From contig VZQC01008082.1 of NCBI GenBank assembly GCA_009823505.1, forward strand, positions 331,185 through 395,184: 64,000 nucleotides of DNA, given 5' to 3'. Every line of letters begins with the position of its first letter. The first letter of the stretch is position 1. Of the stretch, positions 1 to 12,420 are shown piece after piece. The position numbers and the translations under genes are program-made. Below the pieces are notes generated by a model. That model saw only the letters and a program-made list of their open reading frames with translations, made no database searches and was not told the DNA's origin. This DNA comes from Rhizomys pruinosus. Lineage: Eukaryota > Chordata > Mammalia > Rodentia > Spalacidae.

Positions 1-86
1 CATACACATAAATAAATAAAAATTAATAAAAAATCGACCAATGAATCATGCCTATGTAATGAAACCTCCATAAAAACCCAAAGGAA

Positions 87-242
87 GGCCAGGCATGGTG
101 GTGCATGCCTTTAATCCTAGCACTTGGGAGGCAGAGGCAGGTGGATCTTTGTGAGTTCAAGGCCAGCCTGGTCTACAGAGTGAGTTCCAGGATAGCTGGG
201 ACTACAGGGAGACCCTGTCTCAAAAAAAGACCAAAAAAAAAA
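87..242 (+). repeat. B1 SINE
   Basis: Full-length 7SL-derived B1 in the sense direction. It has the Pol III box region near its start, the GTTCAAGGCCAGCCTGGTCTAC core and an A-rich tail. Old enough to carry scattered changes. Confidence 0.95.
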
Positions 243-480
243 GAAGAGGTTACAGAGAGTTTCCAGAAGGTTGAATAGATGGAGTATCCCAGAGGATGAT
301 CCACTGAGAGAAGGCAGAGAAACTTCACACATTGCCCTATGCATCTTTTCATCTGTTTCCTTTTTGTCTAGTTTCACAATAAACTAGCAAATACATTTTC
401 CCAAGTTCCATGGGCTGCTGTGGCAAACTAATCAAGCCCAAGGAGAGAGCTATAGAAAACACAACTTTTTTTGACTTTTT

Positions 481-682
481 ATTTTGTATTATTCTTTATG
501 TGTATGAATGTACTGTCTTGCATGCAGGTCTGTGCACCCATGCTGTGGGAGGTCAGAAGAGGGCATCGGATTCCGCTGGAACTGGAGTTAACGACGACTC
601 TCAGCGCCATGTGGGTGCTGGGGATCGAGCCCAGGTCCTCTGCAAGAGCAGTCTGCGCTCTTAACCGCCATCTCTCCAGCCC
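481..682 (-). repeat. B2 SINE
   Basis: Antisense B2. Read on the minus strand it starts with the tRNA-like GGGGCTGGAGAGATGG head at about 682 and runs to the CATACACATA tail near 490. It lacks the second copy of the CTCCAATTCCAGG block seen in other B2s here. The open frames across it are SINE read-through. Confidence 0.93.
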
Positions 683-990
683 CTAGAAACCACAACTTTT
701 AACTATTAGTTCAGAAACACAATAAGACACACAAGATAACTTATGACACTTGGAAGAGAGTATCAGAACACAACTGAAGGATACCCAGATTGGTATGTGA
801 GAAAAATCCACATACATAATAGATGTCAGAAACTATTGTTAAGTACGAATACAGTAGAAACTGAGTTTCAGTTTGATTTTTTTTCCTCTATATCAATATA
901 TATCTCTGGGGGGGGGGCTTCTCGTGAGGATTATTTCTTTCTTTCTTAAGGGATTATTTCTTTCTTAAAACCTTTTTTTAAAATTTGAGA

Positions 991-1128
991 ACGTGAGGGG
1001 TATGGTAGCACAGGCCTTTAATCCCAGCACTTGGGAGGCAGCTGTGAGATCAAGGCCAGTCTGGTCTACATAGCAAGCTCCTGGCCACCTAAGGCTACAG
1101 GAAGACCCTGTCAAAAAAAAAAAAAAAA
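991..1128 (+). repeat. B1 SINE, internally deleted
   Basis: Sense B1 with an internal deletion after the GGGAGGCAG motif, ending in a 16-base A run. Confidence 0.85.
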
Positions 1129-2100
1129 GTCACCCTGAAACTGATCTGCTGTGAGGATATAATGACTGTTAGTACAGTTCACGCCCTCTCGTTATTTGCT
1201 CTAAGGCACAAGCAGACTACTTCTTTTGTAACACCAGCATAAAGGTATACAAAGTAAGACATAAGCAAATAGAATCTTAGTGCTATTATTATTACGGCAG
1301 ACAAAATCTTAAAGTTCTTTCCCTCAAGTCCAAGGCATGCTTTCATCTTTTCCCAAGCAGAGTTAGTCATTCACTGTTCACTGTTCCGTGCTTCAAAGAC
1401 TTTGTACATAGCTCTATTATATGAATTTTCATGTTCTGCATTGTTCACATGCCATATCCAGAAAAGGGCAAGAACCAAGTTTAACTCTACACTCTATTCC
1501 CCAGGGTCTAGTATGTTGCTACAGCTAACATTCTCCTTGTCAATCCTGAAATCAGTAAATGCTGGCAGGCAGGCTGAATAAATGAATAAGCCTCACCCTC
1601 AGAAAGAGATCAGAAGGCTAAAACTGAGAGTGTTCACCCTGAGAAGACTTGGAAGATTTGGCCAGGGACCACAAGTTCCAGAGATAAAGTTACGTGGGAA
1701 CTAAAATGGGGATGAGGAAGACAGAAGCAGATGAATGGATACAATGGAAAAGTGAAGACTGAAAAAGGAAACTGGTTTAAGGCTTGGTGGCATCAGAGGA
1801 AAGGTCCCCACTGAAACACACAGCAAGTCTAGCCACCAAGAAGAAAGATCAGGTCACTGGGATGGGTAAAACCCTGACAATTCAGAGATGTCCTTGGACT
1901 TGTGAGAACACCATGTCCTCATGTCCAAGAAGAGACCAGGTTCTTCTCAGCAGGAGACAGGAATTCAAAAGAGCTTTAGAGCTTTTCTTCTGGACAAAAC
2001 TGGCAGTGGTTTCAATTTTCCAAGTGACATTGACAGAAATGACCTTAGATTCAAAGCTCTGACTTCTGACGATGCTTGGTTCTCTCCCTGGGATCATTCA
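1129..2100. other. Unassigned low-repeat DNA
   Basis: About 970 bases with no recognised repeat and no convincing exon. Two overlapping frames of 71-92 codons (about 1784-2166) occur on both strands and do not resemble a known protein, so I treat them as chance. Confidence 0.4.
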
Positions 2101-2104
2101 TCAA

Positions 2105-2252
2105 AAACAAAGTTGTGGCACATGCCTGTAATCCCAGATCCCAGGAGACAGAAGCAGAAGGATTGACACAAGTTCCAGGCCAGCCTGGCCCACATAGCAA
2201 ATTCAGGTCAGCCAAAGTTTCACGTAAGACTGTCTCAAAAAAAAAAAAAAAA
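2105..2252 (+). repeat. Degenerate B1 SINE
   Basis: Old sense B1: GTTGTGGCACATGCCTGTAA start, CCAGGCCAGCCTGG core, and a 17-base A run as tail. Confidence 0.8.
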
Positions 2253-2265
2253 ATTAATTTTCTGA

Positions 2266-2345
2266 TGGGAATTGTGGTTTATACATGTTATAATCCCAGC
2301 ACTCAGGAAGCTAAGGCAGAAGGACTGCCTCAAGTACTCACTATG
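2266..2345 (+). repeat. B1-like 5' fragment
   Basis: Sense fragment with the TAATCCCAGCACTCAGGAAG motif but no B1 3' half. It lies immediately before the LINE-1 5' end. Confidence 0.55.
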
Positions 2346-2492
2346 GGCAGTGCTAGAGCATACCAGCTGAACATCCATCTTAGTCACTCCTTAAAACCCT
2401 TGGAGATCTCCTGAGCCCAGCGGCAGGAAGAGGGGAAGATAGGTAGGAACTGGGTGCCTTGGCGAGCTGATTGCTGATCGTTTGGTCCTTCT

Positions 2493-2632
2493 GTCTTTGG
2501 TTTGATTGGCCTTTGTGGCTGTGAGGTTGGAGTTATCCCCCCAGCTGGGATTAAAGGTGTGGTCTTTGGCTTGATTAGATCTAGTGGCTGTGGGGGCGGA
2601 GTTATCCTCCCAGCCGGTATTAAAGGCACGCT
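2493..2632 (+). repeat. Two tandem 69-70 bp units in the L1 5' UTR
   Basis: Units 2493-2561 and 2562-2632 both begin GTCTTTGG, share a GAGTTATCC(C/T)CCCAGC core and end in ATTAAAGG. A second repeat flanks them: CCTGAGCC(C)AGCGGCAGG near 2411 and again near 2661. Tandem 5' monomers that carry promoter activity are known for murine L1; promoter activity here is inferred. Confidence 0.65.
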
Positions 2633-2949
2633 TGTGTGACTCTTGAGATTTTGAGATCGTCCTGAGCCAGCGGCAGGTGCCGCGGGCTGAAGCAGTCCGT
2701 CCCCCCGCCAACTGAGATACGAAGGAAGGATCTGAAGGAGGCAAGACAAAGCCACGCCTTCAACACAGTGAAGAGGCCATTCAGGACCACATTGGAATAC
2801 AAGCAAGGAGAAGCCCATATGCCAAGATCACAAGAAGAGATACACTGGAAAGGTGACAGGAAAATCCCACCCAAGCTATTACCAACCCTGTTGGATGATC
2901 TCCTGCAGTGGGATCCTCCCCTGGGGCTGCCCCAGGACACAGACAACTA

Positions 2950-3920
2950 GAAACACAATTGGGACATACTTAAAGAACTACAAAATCTTAAAGAAACAAA
3001 TTTAAAAGAACTAAGAAAGAGAATGAGGACCGAGAGAGAGAGAAATGACAAGCTCCTGAAGGAAGTAGAAACCATGAAAAGATCCCATGCTAAAAAGAAA
3101 AAGAAACCAACCAGCAAACCAAAAGAGCTACAAATAAGAGATCGAGAAGCTCCAAAAAGAATAGGAACACTAAAGAAATCAGAAGAGGGAAATGAAAAAG
3201 GAATGAAAATGGAAAAAGGAAAATCCAAAACAACACTCATCCATTCAAGAGCAAAGGAATGAAAAAAGCCTCAGAAGCCGAATGGAGGAAGACAGGGAAG
3301 CAGAACAAAGAATATCAGACCTGGAGGACAACAGAGAACACTAAAAAACCTCAAGGAAAGATTTATTATGAATGAAAAAAATTAAAAATACACAAACATG
3401 GAACAACCAGAGCTGTTGGGACACTATGAAACGATCAAAACTTCCGCATCATAGGAATACGGAAGGGGAAGAATCCCAAGAGAATGATTTTGATCAGATC
3501 TTCAACAGAATAATAGATGAATGGATGAACTTCCCCAACTAAAACGGCCAACCATACCAATTACAAGAAGAAGCACATTAGGTAGAACTCCAAACGACAA
3601 GATCAGAAACGCAAATTCTCCACGCCACATCATAGTTAAACTGCTCGGACACCCAAAACAAAACAAAATTCTTAAAGGACAGAGAAAAACAAAAAAGTGA
3701 CCTATAAGGGGAAAAATATCAGAATAACAACGGACTACTCACAGCAACCGTGAAGGCAAGAAGAACATGAAGCAACGCATTCCCAGTGTTGAGGGACAAT
3801 GGATGCCAGCCCAGGTTACTATACCCAGCAAAAAAGTCAATCATTAGTGGAAGAGAGAGGAAAATCTTCAATGACATAAACAAGTTGAAAGATAACATGT
3901 CCGGAAAACCAACCCTTTAG
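2950..3920 (+). pseudogene. L1 ORF1 remnant (RNA-binding coiled-coil protein)
   Basis: In intact L1s, ORF1 encodes the trimeric nucleic-acid chaperone that coats L1 RNA. Here a lysine- and glutamate-rich stretch (about 2960-3330) fits the coiled-coil half. Around 3775-3835 the conserved C-terminal motif CQPRLLYPAK is readable, but the surrounding frame has several stops and shifts. The longest open piece is only 79 codons (3023-3262). It is followed by a short spacer and then the ORF2 remnant, the normal L1 order. Confidence 0.75.
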
Positions 3921-4079
3921 AGACATACTTGAAGCAAATCCAAAGAACAGAAGAAAGGAGAAAACCAACTCCAGGAAACTAGAAAATGGAGAAAATCAAT
4001 AAACGCCTAACTTGCAGAAAGAAGTAGAAACCTAAATCAAACCGCAGATGGATAATAAGGCAAAAGGGGAAAGCAAAGC

Positions 4080-7000
4080 AACACCAAAAACCTCTCCGCA
4101 TACCCTTAATATTAATGGACTAAATACCCCAATCAAAAAAGACATAGACTGGGGCGACTGGATTAGGAAACAGAATCCTCGCTATGGCTGTGCAAGAAAA
4201 CACTCTTACCTTCAAGGGGACGGTCACCACCTCCTATTAAGTTGAAGGGATGGAAAAAAATAATATTCAAGCAAATGGTACCAAAAAGAAAGGCCAGGTG
4301 TGTGACTATTTTAATATCGGGATTAAAAATAGACTTCAAAAGTAAAAGAAATAAGAAGGGACAAAGAAGGCCATTACATTTTCATCAACGGAACAATCCA
4401 CCAGAAGATTTCACAATTATGCATATATATCCCCAAATTCTGGTGCACCAAAACTTATAAAGACAATTCTCCAGGACCACAATCAACAGACTACCCCCAG
4501 CACACTCATAGTGGGAGATTATTTCAATACCCACTGAGTCCTTTGGATAGGTCCACAGGGACAAAAAATAAACAGGAGACACATCTGAACTGAACGATAT
4601 GATACAACCAAATGGACCTCAAGACCTCTACCGAACATTCCATCCTCATACCAGAGAATACACATTCTTACTCACCACCCCACGGAACATTCTCCAAAAT
4701 TGACCACCACATCCTGGGAACAGAAGAAACCTCTACAAATACAAAAAGATTTGAACTCATTTCCATGCATCCTGTCAGGACCACAATGCAAGGAAGCTTA
4801 ATATCAACACTAGGATAGGCCCTCCTGCCTACAAGAACACCTGGAGAATAAACAACACACTCTGAACTAATGCATGGGTAAGAAGAGATAGGAAAGAAAT
4901 AAAAACATTCGGAACTGAATTACAATGACAATACAACCCAACAAAACTTATGGGATACCCTTAAAAGCAAGTCCTAAGAGGGAAACTTTATAGCCCTGGG
5001 TGCCTATACATTAGAAAAACAGGAAAGAGCACAAGTGAATGATCAACACTACAGCTAAAAGCATTAGAGGCAAACAACAGATGAACCCTAAACGCACCAG
5101 GCAAGAAGAAATAACAAAAATCAGAGCAGACAATAATTAAATAGAAAACAAAGAAAAACAATCCAAAAAATCAATGAAGCAAAGTTGGTTCTTGAAAGAA
5201 TAAACAATCGACCTTCTAGCCCAGTTAACCAAAGTAAAGAAGAAACAACTCCAAAATCAATACAACGGATGAATGAAAGTGAAAATATCACAACGGACAG
5301 GAAAAGATCCAGAAAAATTATATGGGACTCTTCAAAAACCTTTATTCTACCAAGTTTGAAAAATCTAGAAGAAAATGGATGAATATCTTGAAATCGTGGG
5401 AATCACCAAAGCTTGGCCAAGAGGAGACCCAGCCACCTTAAACAGACCTCATATTGAAGAAATAGAGGTGTAGTAAGAGCCTCCCACATAACAAAAGCCG
5501 CAGGCCCCAGACGGTTTTACCAGCCGATATTTCTATTAAAACATTCTTCAAAAAAGCCTCACACATCATTATCTTGAACTGTTATGATATAATTTTCAGA
5601 GGGAAACTCTCCCAATTCCTTCTATGAAGCCAACTCACTTATTACCAAACCCGGCAAGACAACAAAGGAGAATTATAAGACACATCTCCTATGAACACGA
5701 TGCCAAATTCTAACAGTACTGCATCGCTACATACCCACATCAATGAAGATCATCTATATGACCAAGTTGGGATTCATACCGAGATGCGGGTATGGTTCAT
5801 ATGCGAAATCTCAAACATCTCAACACATAAACGGAATCAAAAGCCAAAAAAACCACACCATTATCGCCAAATCGATGGTGCAAGAGCTTTTGACAATCTC
5901 CGCCATCCTTATGCTTTAAAGTCCTCGAAGGAATTGGCTTGGGGGATCTTCCTCACATGTAATCAAAGCAATACCAGGAAACCCACACCATATCACCTAA
6001 ATGGGAGGAAAAGACGAAACATTCCCTTAAGGTAGAAATCGGAAGGCTGCCCTATCACTCCTCTTCAATACGTGTTTGAAAATGTAGTGCACTAGGCGAA
6101 AAGAAGTATATTAAAGGCAGTACTAATTTGGAAAGAGGAAGTCAAAATTCCCTATTTGCTGATGATATGATTGTTTACTTAGAAGATGCAAAAATTCCAC
6201 CAGGAAACCTCCTAGAAACGAATTAAGCATTCGCAGGTAAGTAGCAGCGATACAAAAAATAACCAAATAAAAAAACAATGGCCTTCTTTACACCAAGAAC
6301 AAGCAACTGGAGAAAGAATTCAAAAGCCTTCCCCTCACACATAGCCTCAAAACACAATAAGATACCTAGGACAAACCTCACCAAAGCACAAAGCCTCTCC
6401 AAACAAAATTTTACCCATTGAAAGACATGAAATTGAAGAAGACATCAGAAGATGGAAACACCTCCCATGCTCTCATGGTATTGGGAAAATTAACATTGTA
6501 AAGATGTCCATTTTACCAAACTCCTTGTATTAGATTAATGCAATCCCATCAATAAAACCCCAGAGTTTCTTCACGGCTTGGAAAAAAAGTTTCTTAAATT
6601 CATTTGGAACAAAAGAACCAAATAGCAAATCAATCCTGTTAGTGAAAAGATCTACACAGGAGGATCTCTTTCACCAGGATTTTAAACCATATACTACAGG
6701 GCCTATGTATAACAAGCAGCTCTGGTATGGCCACAAAAACAGACCTGTTGACCAAATGGAACAACCAACCAAGATCCAAATCTGAGACAAAAATTTCAGG
6801 CCATCTCATATTTAGACAAGGGGGCCAAGACCACATGAGAAAGGACAGCATCTTCAGCACAGTGGTGTTGGCAAAACTGGATCACCTCGTGTAGAAGAGA
6901 TTGAAATTAAACCCCACCTCTCGCCTGTACACAAGTCAACTTCCAGATGTATCAGAGACCTCACGTGAACCCCAACTCTGAAGCTGTTAGAAGACAAGTT

Positions 7001-7780
7001 GGCAACAGACTACCAGACATAGGCGTAGGAAACAGACTTTCCTAACAGACAACAGCCGCTTGCACAGGAATATTAGGTCGACAATTGAACCAATGGGACC
7101 TCATTACACTCACAAGCTTCTGTACATCAAAAGAAAAATAAGATGAAAGAAAAAAAAAAAATCCCACAGAGTGGGAGGAACCTTAAAAAATACTTTATTG
7201 AAAGAATTGTCTTCAGAAATATATAATTATCAAAAAACAAAAGAAAAGAAAACAAACGACCGCTCATGATGGAGCAAAGACAACAGAGACTAGTGACAAG
7301 GCGGAATAGATGTCGAGAAACACCTCAGAACTGCTCCACATCACTATGCATTAAGGAAATGCAAATCACAACACTTTAAGATATCATCTTCTCGACATAC
7401 GACTAGCATTGTTCAAGAAAACAAATGATAACCAAGTGCTGGAGCAGGTTTGTGGGGAAAGGGGAACACTCACACTGCTGGTGGAATGTAAACTCGTACG
7501 AGCCTATGGAAAGCAGTGTGGAGAACGCTTTGGAACGACTTGGAATAACTTGCCACCTCGACCCAGCCATACACTCCTGGGCATGTACCCTCAAGACTTA
7601 CGCCACCACAGAGATTCATGAACGGCCTGTTTTTGCAGCTCTCTGCACACTAGCAAAGAGTCTGAACCCACTCAATGCCCCCTCAACTGACGATGGGATA
7701 GAGAAAATGTGGTACATCTACCCAATGGGAGTTTCTATGCAGCGTACAAGAAAGACACAACCCGAGCATTTGCAGGAAAA
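4080..7780 (+). pseudogene. L1 ORF2 remnant (endonuclease/reverse transcriptase)
   Basis: ORF2 of an intact L1 makes the endonuclease and reverse transcriptase that nick DNA and prime cDNA synthesis. The endonuclease start LNINGLNTPIK is readable at about 4105. An IDHHILGT-like segment (about 4700) fits the later endonuclease region. The catalytic reverse-transcriptase motif FADDMIVYLE is at about 6155-6184. The C-terminal GTLTLLVECKL-like segment is at about 7463. These pieces are in the right order but in different frames with many stops, so the gene is dead. The longest open piece is about 120 codons. Confidence 0.85.
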
Positions 7781-8244
7781 TGGCTGGAGCTAGAGGAATT
7801 CTAGCGAGTGAAGTAACACAGTCCAGAAAACACAAACGGACGAATGTAAGCCCTGCATCTGTGGTGCGCTGGTTGCCAAATTACCAGTTGGAAGTGATGC
7901 TGGTGTAGGGCCCCTGCGCGCTGTACCAAAGCTGTGGGACATACATGCATTTTGGCAACAACAACAACAACAGAACAATACTCATCATAAGAACTGACTG
8001 AAAACAGGACTGCTGCTCAAAACAGTCTAACGCCCATCGGAAAAATTTTAGGATGAAAACAGAGATGGAAAAGCATGTTTGGAGAATGCAGTGAGCTCTA
8101 GGTGGGTGAGTAGCAGGAACAGGGTCTAAATGTAAAAAAAAAAAATAAAAAATACAATAAATTAAAACAATCAAACAATAAAAACAAAACCCTTAAATTT
8201 GACTCTCGATTATTTTTTTTTAGCGACTTCCTATTGATTTTTTT

Positions 8245-8408
8245 TTTTTTTTTTATTTCTTTTGTCTTTTTGAGACAGGGATCTCCCTGTAGCCCCCGCA
8301 TGTCCTTGTGAACCTCCCTATGTAGACAGGCCGGCCTTGAACTCACAACGCTGTGCCTGCCTCTGCCTCCCAAGGCTGGATTAAAGGCGTTGTGCCACCA
8401 CGTCCGGC
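8245..8408 (-). repeat. B1 SINE
   Basis: Antisense B1 with a T-run at 8239-8254 that is its A-tail on the minus strand. It sits just after the LINE-1 3' end. Confidence 0.9.
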
Positions 8409-8419
8409 TAGAACTTCTA

Positions 8420-8870
8420 TGATTTTTATACAATATAAGTTGATGGTATTTAGGTCTCTTTCCTTATCCACACCTCCCCTTATTGCCCCCACCCAATTTA
8501 GTGTAATATATATTAATAATATACATGCAATAATATATATGTATGTATTCAATAAAGCCCACAGAATCTAATCTGTGTCCCCAACTGTCCTTCAATATAG
8601 GTCCACCCACTGAAGGAAGGCTGGTTAACCTATCAAGAGTCCCATCTTTGAAAGAGACAGACCCTGCCCCTTCCACCAGTCATCAGTTGCCAGGTTCCTT
8701 AGGTTGGACTGGGGTTTCTTGTGTACTTCCTTAATATTCTATGCTGGGATTTTGTCTGGTTTGAATTTGCTTGGGACTTGTGCATGCTGTCATCATTGCT
8801 GTGTGTTCACATGAATAACTAACCTGGAAAACTCTTGCTCTATGGTCACCCACCAACTCTGTCTGGCTCT
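8420..8870 (-). mobile_element. Lx-type L1 3' UTR fragment
   Basis: Antisense fragment that is colinear with 34290-34870: both contain CACACCT(C/T)CCCTTATTG-like, CCACTG...AGAGTCC and TTTGTC(T/A)(G/A)GTTTGA blocks in the same order. I take it as a 5'-truncated Lx-like L1 3' end; the family name is from memory of murine Lx 3' UTRs. Confidence 0.6.
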
Positions 8871-9132
8871 TAAATGGTTTAGTGGGTAAAATGTCTGCTG
8901 GACGCCGGACGTGGTGGCGCACGCCTTTAATCCTAGCACTTGGGAAGCAGAGGCAGGCGGATCTTTGTGAGTTCAAGGCCAGTCTGGTCTACAGAGTGAG
9001 TTCCAGGACAGCTGGGGCTACAGGGAGACCCTGTCTCGAAAAGACCCAAAAAAAAAAAAGTCTGCTGGACAAGCATGAGGACCATGAGGACCCAAGTTCA
9101 GATCCCCAGAACTCACATAAAAAGCTGGATGT
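8870..9132 (+). repeat. tRNA-headed SINE split by a B1
   Basis: An old B2/B4-like SINE (TTTAGTGGGTAAAATG ... AGTTCAGATCCCCAG) is interrupted by a sense B1 at about 8904-9059. The interrupting B1 is flanked by TCTGCTGGAC copies, its target duplication. Confidence 0.8.
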
Positions 9133-9135
9133 GGG

Positions 9136-9350
9136 GGGCTAGAGAGAGAGCCTAGCGGTTAAGAGCACCAACCGCTCCTGCAGAGGACCCAGGTTTGATC
9201 CTCAGCACCCACATGACGGCTGAAACCATCTTTAACTCCACTTCCAGGGGAATTCGACACCCTCTTCTGACCACGGCATTGCACGACATGGGTGCACAAA
9301 CCTACATGCAGACAGTACACTCATACATATAAAAAATAAATAAAATGTTT
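9136..9350 (+). repeat. B2 SINE
   Basis: Sense B2 of the short type (single CTCCACTTCCAGGGG block), ending in an A-rich tail. Confidence 0.93.
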
Positions 9351-9365
9351 AAAGTTATTTTTTAA

Positions 9366-9500
9366 AGCTGGATGTGGTGGCGCACACATCCTAAAACTCA
9401 GGAGTAGTGACAAAAGGATCTTGGGGTTCATTGGCCAGAGTCTAGCCAAAAGTGAAAGCAAAAGTTCCAGGTTCAGTAGGAGACCCTGTCTCCAAAAGAA
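9366..9500 (+). repeat. Degenerate B1-like SINE
   Basis: Starts AGCTGGATGTGGTGGCGCAC and ends with AGACCCTGTCTCC. The middle is poorly conserved. Confidence 0.6.
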
Positions 9501-9570
9501 CAAGGTAGGAGAACTAAGGAAGACATTTCGAATATCAACTTCCACATTCCCCACACATATGTATAGGTAA

Positions 9571-9633
9571 GGGGCTCTCTCTCTCTCTCTCTCTCTACCC
9601 CCCTCCCTCCCTTCTTCCCTCCCTCCCTCCCTC
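9571..9633. repeat. (CT)n and (CCCT)n low-complexity tract
   Basis: A run of CT dinucleotides (9571-9596) followed by CCCT/CCTT units to 9633. Confidence 0.95.
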
Positions 9634-9829
9634 AAATGAATTACAAAGCATGAATTACAAAGATACAAAGTAAAATATGCCAAGGTACAAGAGCAACAGA
9701 AAATACTAACCATAAAGTACAGGTAAAAGACAGAGGGAGCAGAAGGGAGGATCATCTAAGCAACAAAGCCCAGGACAGTTCAGCACAGCATCCTATACAC
9801 CTGCTGTATTCCAAGACTAGGAAATTAAC

Positions 9830-9965
9830 CAGCTGGAACGGCTCAGTTGTAATCTCAGTATTTTGGAGACAGAGGTGGGAGGCTCACCACAAGTCCAAGG
9901 CCAACTTGGTCTACAGCAAATTCCAGGCCAGCCAAGAATACACAGCAAAACCCTGTCCAAAAAAA
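9830..9965 (+). repeat. Degenerate B1 SINE
   Basis: Sense B1 relic with AGGCCAACTTGGTCTACAG core and CCCTGTCC plus A-rich end. Confidence 0.75.
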
Positions 9966-9999
9966 CAACAGCAACACCAGGCAAGACATGCCCACCTAT

Positions 10000-10835
10000 G
10001 CAATAGTAGGTTGAGTGTGATGGGGGTAACCAACTTCCCTCTGGTTGGATTTAAGACCTCCTTGACTAAGAGTAGGTAGACAACCCACTCCTGGCACTGT
10101 AAGCACTGCTAACAACCCAGGTCCAGAAAGGAACTTACCAGGCCCTGGCAAGAAAGTTATTACTGATGTCTAGCTAAATTGACATAGCAGCAAATTACCT
10201 TCTAAAAATCTATGCTTATACCCATATATAACAACTGCTCCCCACCTTAATTAGAGAAGCCTTTCCCTACAATGAATGGCAGTGAATGAAAATACTATCC
10301 AAGATGAAGAGAAAAAAAATAATTGTTCTGGGCCCAGCCCTAAACAAGACATTTATATCACCCCCTCTAAGGCTCAGGGAACACCGCAGAACAGAGAGTG
10401 GGAAGTATGCAAGAGATGGAAGATAGAGCTAAGGGCTACAAAATGCCATTGTGTACACTTCATAGAATTCTGGCAATCATTAACTCTTAACGACCATAGT
10501 CTACACAAGACCAGCCCAATCAACAAATGAGTCAAGGAAGTGGGAGGGGCTAATGGGCCCTACCCTTTACTTCTGAACTATTAGTTATTGATCGATTCTG
10601 GGAGTCGGGAACCACAGTCTTTAATTACATATTCATTACTCTGCCCACCAGGCCCCAACAGCTGCAAACTCAGGGTCACATGCCCTGGTTAATCATAGGT
10701 CATAAAACTAAACAGACATAAACTTGAAATGGGAAGGAGGGGAATATAAATGGTAGGTGGAGAGAGAATGGTCAGTATGCATTGCATATATGTGCAAAAT
10801 TGTCTAAAAATGAATTTAACTAATAAAAAAGCAAC
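10000..10835 (+). mobile_element. Lx-type L1 3' UTR
   Basis: Sense, non-coding. It has a GGCAGTGAATGAAAATAC segment, CACCCCCTCTAAGG, a GGGAGGGGCTAATGGGCCC block and an A-rich end, in the order I recall for murine Lx L1 3' UTRs. The 84-codon frame at 10276-10530 falls inside it and is not a gene. Confidence 0.6.
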
Positions 10836-10852
10836 AACAACAACAACAAAAA

Positions 10853-10965
10853 ATAGATATAGTAGCTCTCACCTATAATACCAACATTTGGGAGGCAAGA
10901 CAGGAGGACTGCCACAAATACCAGGCTACCTACACAACAGAGACTCTGGCTCAAAAAAATGAAAC
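10853..10965 (+). repeat. Degenerate B1 SINE
   Basis: AACATTTGGGAGGCAAGACAGG and CTCTGGCTCAAAAA mark an old sense B1, directly after the A-rich end of the Lx element. Confidence 0.6.
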
Positions 10966-12082
10966 AAAACCATAAAGTCACACCAATTTTGCAAAAGCTC
11001 CTTGCATAGAATGCAAGTATAGATAGACTCTAAATGGCAAGCTTAGGAGAGCACTGGAGGGTGTCTTAGCTATTTTCTACTGCAGTGAAAAACACCATGA
11101 CCAAGAAGTAACTTGGTCATAAAAGGTTTTATTGCATTTAACATTTCCGAGTGATAGTCTATCACTGAGGGAAGCCAGGAGAGGAACTCAAAGTAGGAAC
11201 CTGGAGGGAGATACTGAAGCAGAGCGCAGAAGAACACTGCTTACTGGGCTTGCTTCCTCTGGCCTGCTCAGCTGCTTTTCTTATACAGCCCAGACCCACC
11301 TACCCAAGGATGGCACTGACCACAATGGACTGGGCCCTTCTACATCAATTAAAAACTACGAAAACACTGTCACCACTGTGAGACTTGAATGCGCAGTGGT
11401 TAGGTCAGGGCCTTGCCTAGACCACCTGAAGCACATTAGGATTAAAAGTTTATTCCAGAAGGATGCACAGTCTTGGACAAAGAAGTACTAGAGACAATAA
11501 CAAAGGTATGAACTGAACAGGGGATCCAACAGCGAATTAATGGACAAAGAAAATGTGGAAGATATACTAATGGAATACTACTCAGCCATGAAAAATGGAA
11601 TTCTGTCATTTGGGACAATGTGGATGAACAGAGTGCTCTAGTTTGCTTCTCTACTGCCATAATAAAAAATGACCACAATCAAAAAAAAAAAAAAAAAGGT
11701 TATTCCTGGATAAACTGCCAACCCATGAAAACAAATAGCCTGAACTGATCAGAGTCCAAAACAACATCTCCAAAGAAAGTAGACTGTTTTGCTTCTCGCC
11801 CACTTGTGCCCCTTTTCTAAAGCCTAGGGAACAATCTGCGGAAGAGTGGGTATGGGAGAATGTAAGGGGCATGGGGGTGAATTGTGAAACTACAGAAACA
11901 TAGACTGGACTCTTATTTGATCAACATGATTGTACATACAAGCCCCTCCAGCTGGACAATGGAGACCTTGGGCTGTATAAGTTTGGGCATAGCTGCTTGC
12001 AAATTGGTTTTACATGAAGGATGCTTATATTCATTACTTATTACTTATTATTTAAAAAAATCAAATAAAAAAAAAAGAAAGC

Positions 12083-12252
12083 AGGCTGGGCATGGGCCAG
12101 GGGAGCAAGCCATTAAGCAACACTCCTCCATGGCCTGTGCTTCAGCTCCTGCCTCCAAGTTCCTGCCCTGAGTTCCTACCTAGGGCTCCCTGAGTGATGA
12201 ACTGTGACCTGGGAGATATGAGTTGAATAAACTTCCCCCCCCCCCAAAAAAT
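12083..12252 (+). mobile_element. ORR1-like MaLR LTR, 3' portion
   Basis: Matches the ORR1 LTR at 42058-42447 through GGCTGGGCATG(G/A)GCCAGG, GCCTGTGCTTCA and GATGAACTGTGACC, then a poly(A) signal-like AATAAA. The 5' half is missing. Confidence 0.8.
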
Positions 12253-12289
12253 TGAGATATTAGTAAAAAGACAAAAAGTAAATTAAAAA

Positions 12290-12420
12290 AAAAAAACAGC
12301 TGTAGCCCCAGCTGTCCTGGAATTCGCTCTGTAGACCAGGCTGGCCTTGAACTCACAAAGATCCCCCTGCCTCTGCCTCCCAAGTGCTAGGATTAAAGGC
12401 GTGTGCCACCACGCCCAGCT
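12290..12420 (-). repeat. B1 SINE
   Basis: Antisense B1 with the standard core, adjacent to an A-rich stretch. Confidence 0.92.

Larger units (their letters stand above)
2400..8160 (+). mobile_element. Near full-length degenerate LINE-1
   Basis: Autonomous non-LTR retrotransposon relic on the + strand. In order it shows a 5' UTR with tandem promoter-like repeats (2400-2640), a coiled-coil-type ORF1 region (about 2950-3920), an ORF2 region with endonuclease and reverse-transcriptase motifs (about 4080-7780), and a 3' UTR with a short AAC repeat and an A-rich tail (about 7800-8160). Every coding part is broken by stops and frameshifts, so it cannot supply retrotransposition machinery. The length of about 5.8 kb is close to an intact rodent L1, so it was not 5' truncated. 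Its 3' UTR is shared by several truncated copies in this window. The exact 5' limit and target duplication are not resolved. Confidence 0.9.

Noticed and set aside
2384..2818. 144-codon minus frame
   Set aside because: It lies antisense over the L1 5' UTR tandem units, whose repetition keeps the frame open.
9321..9755. 144-codon minus frame with REGGREEGRE-like repeats
   Set aside because: It crosses a B1 relic and a CT/CCCT simple repeat.
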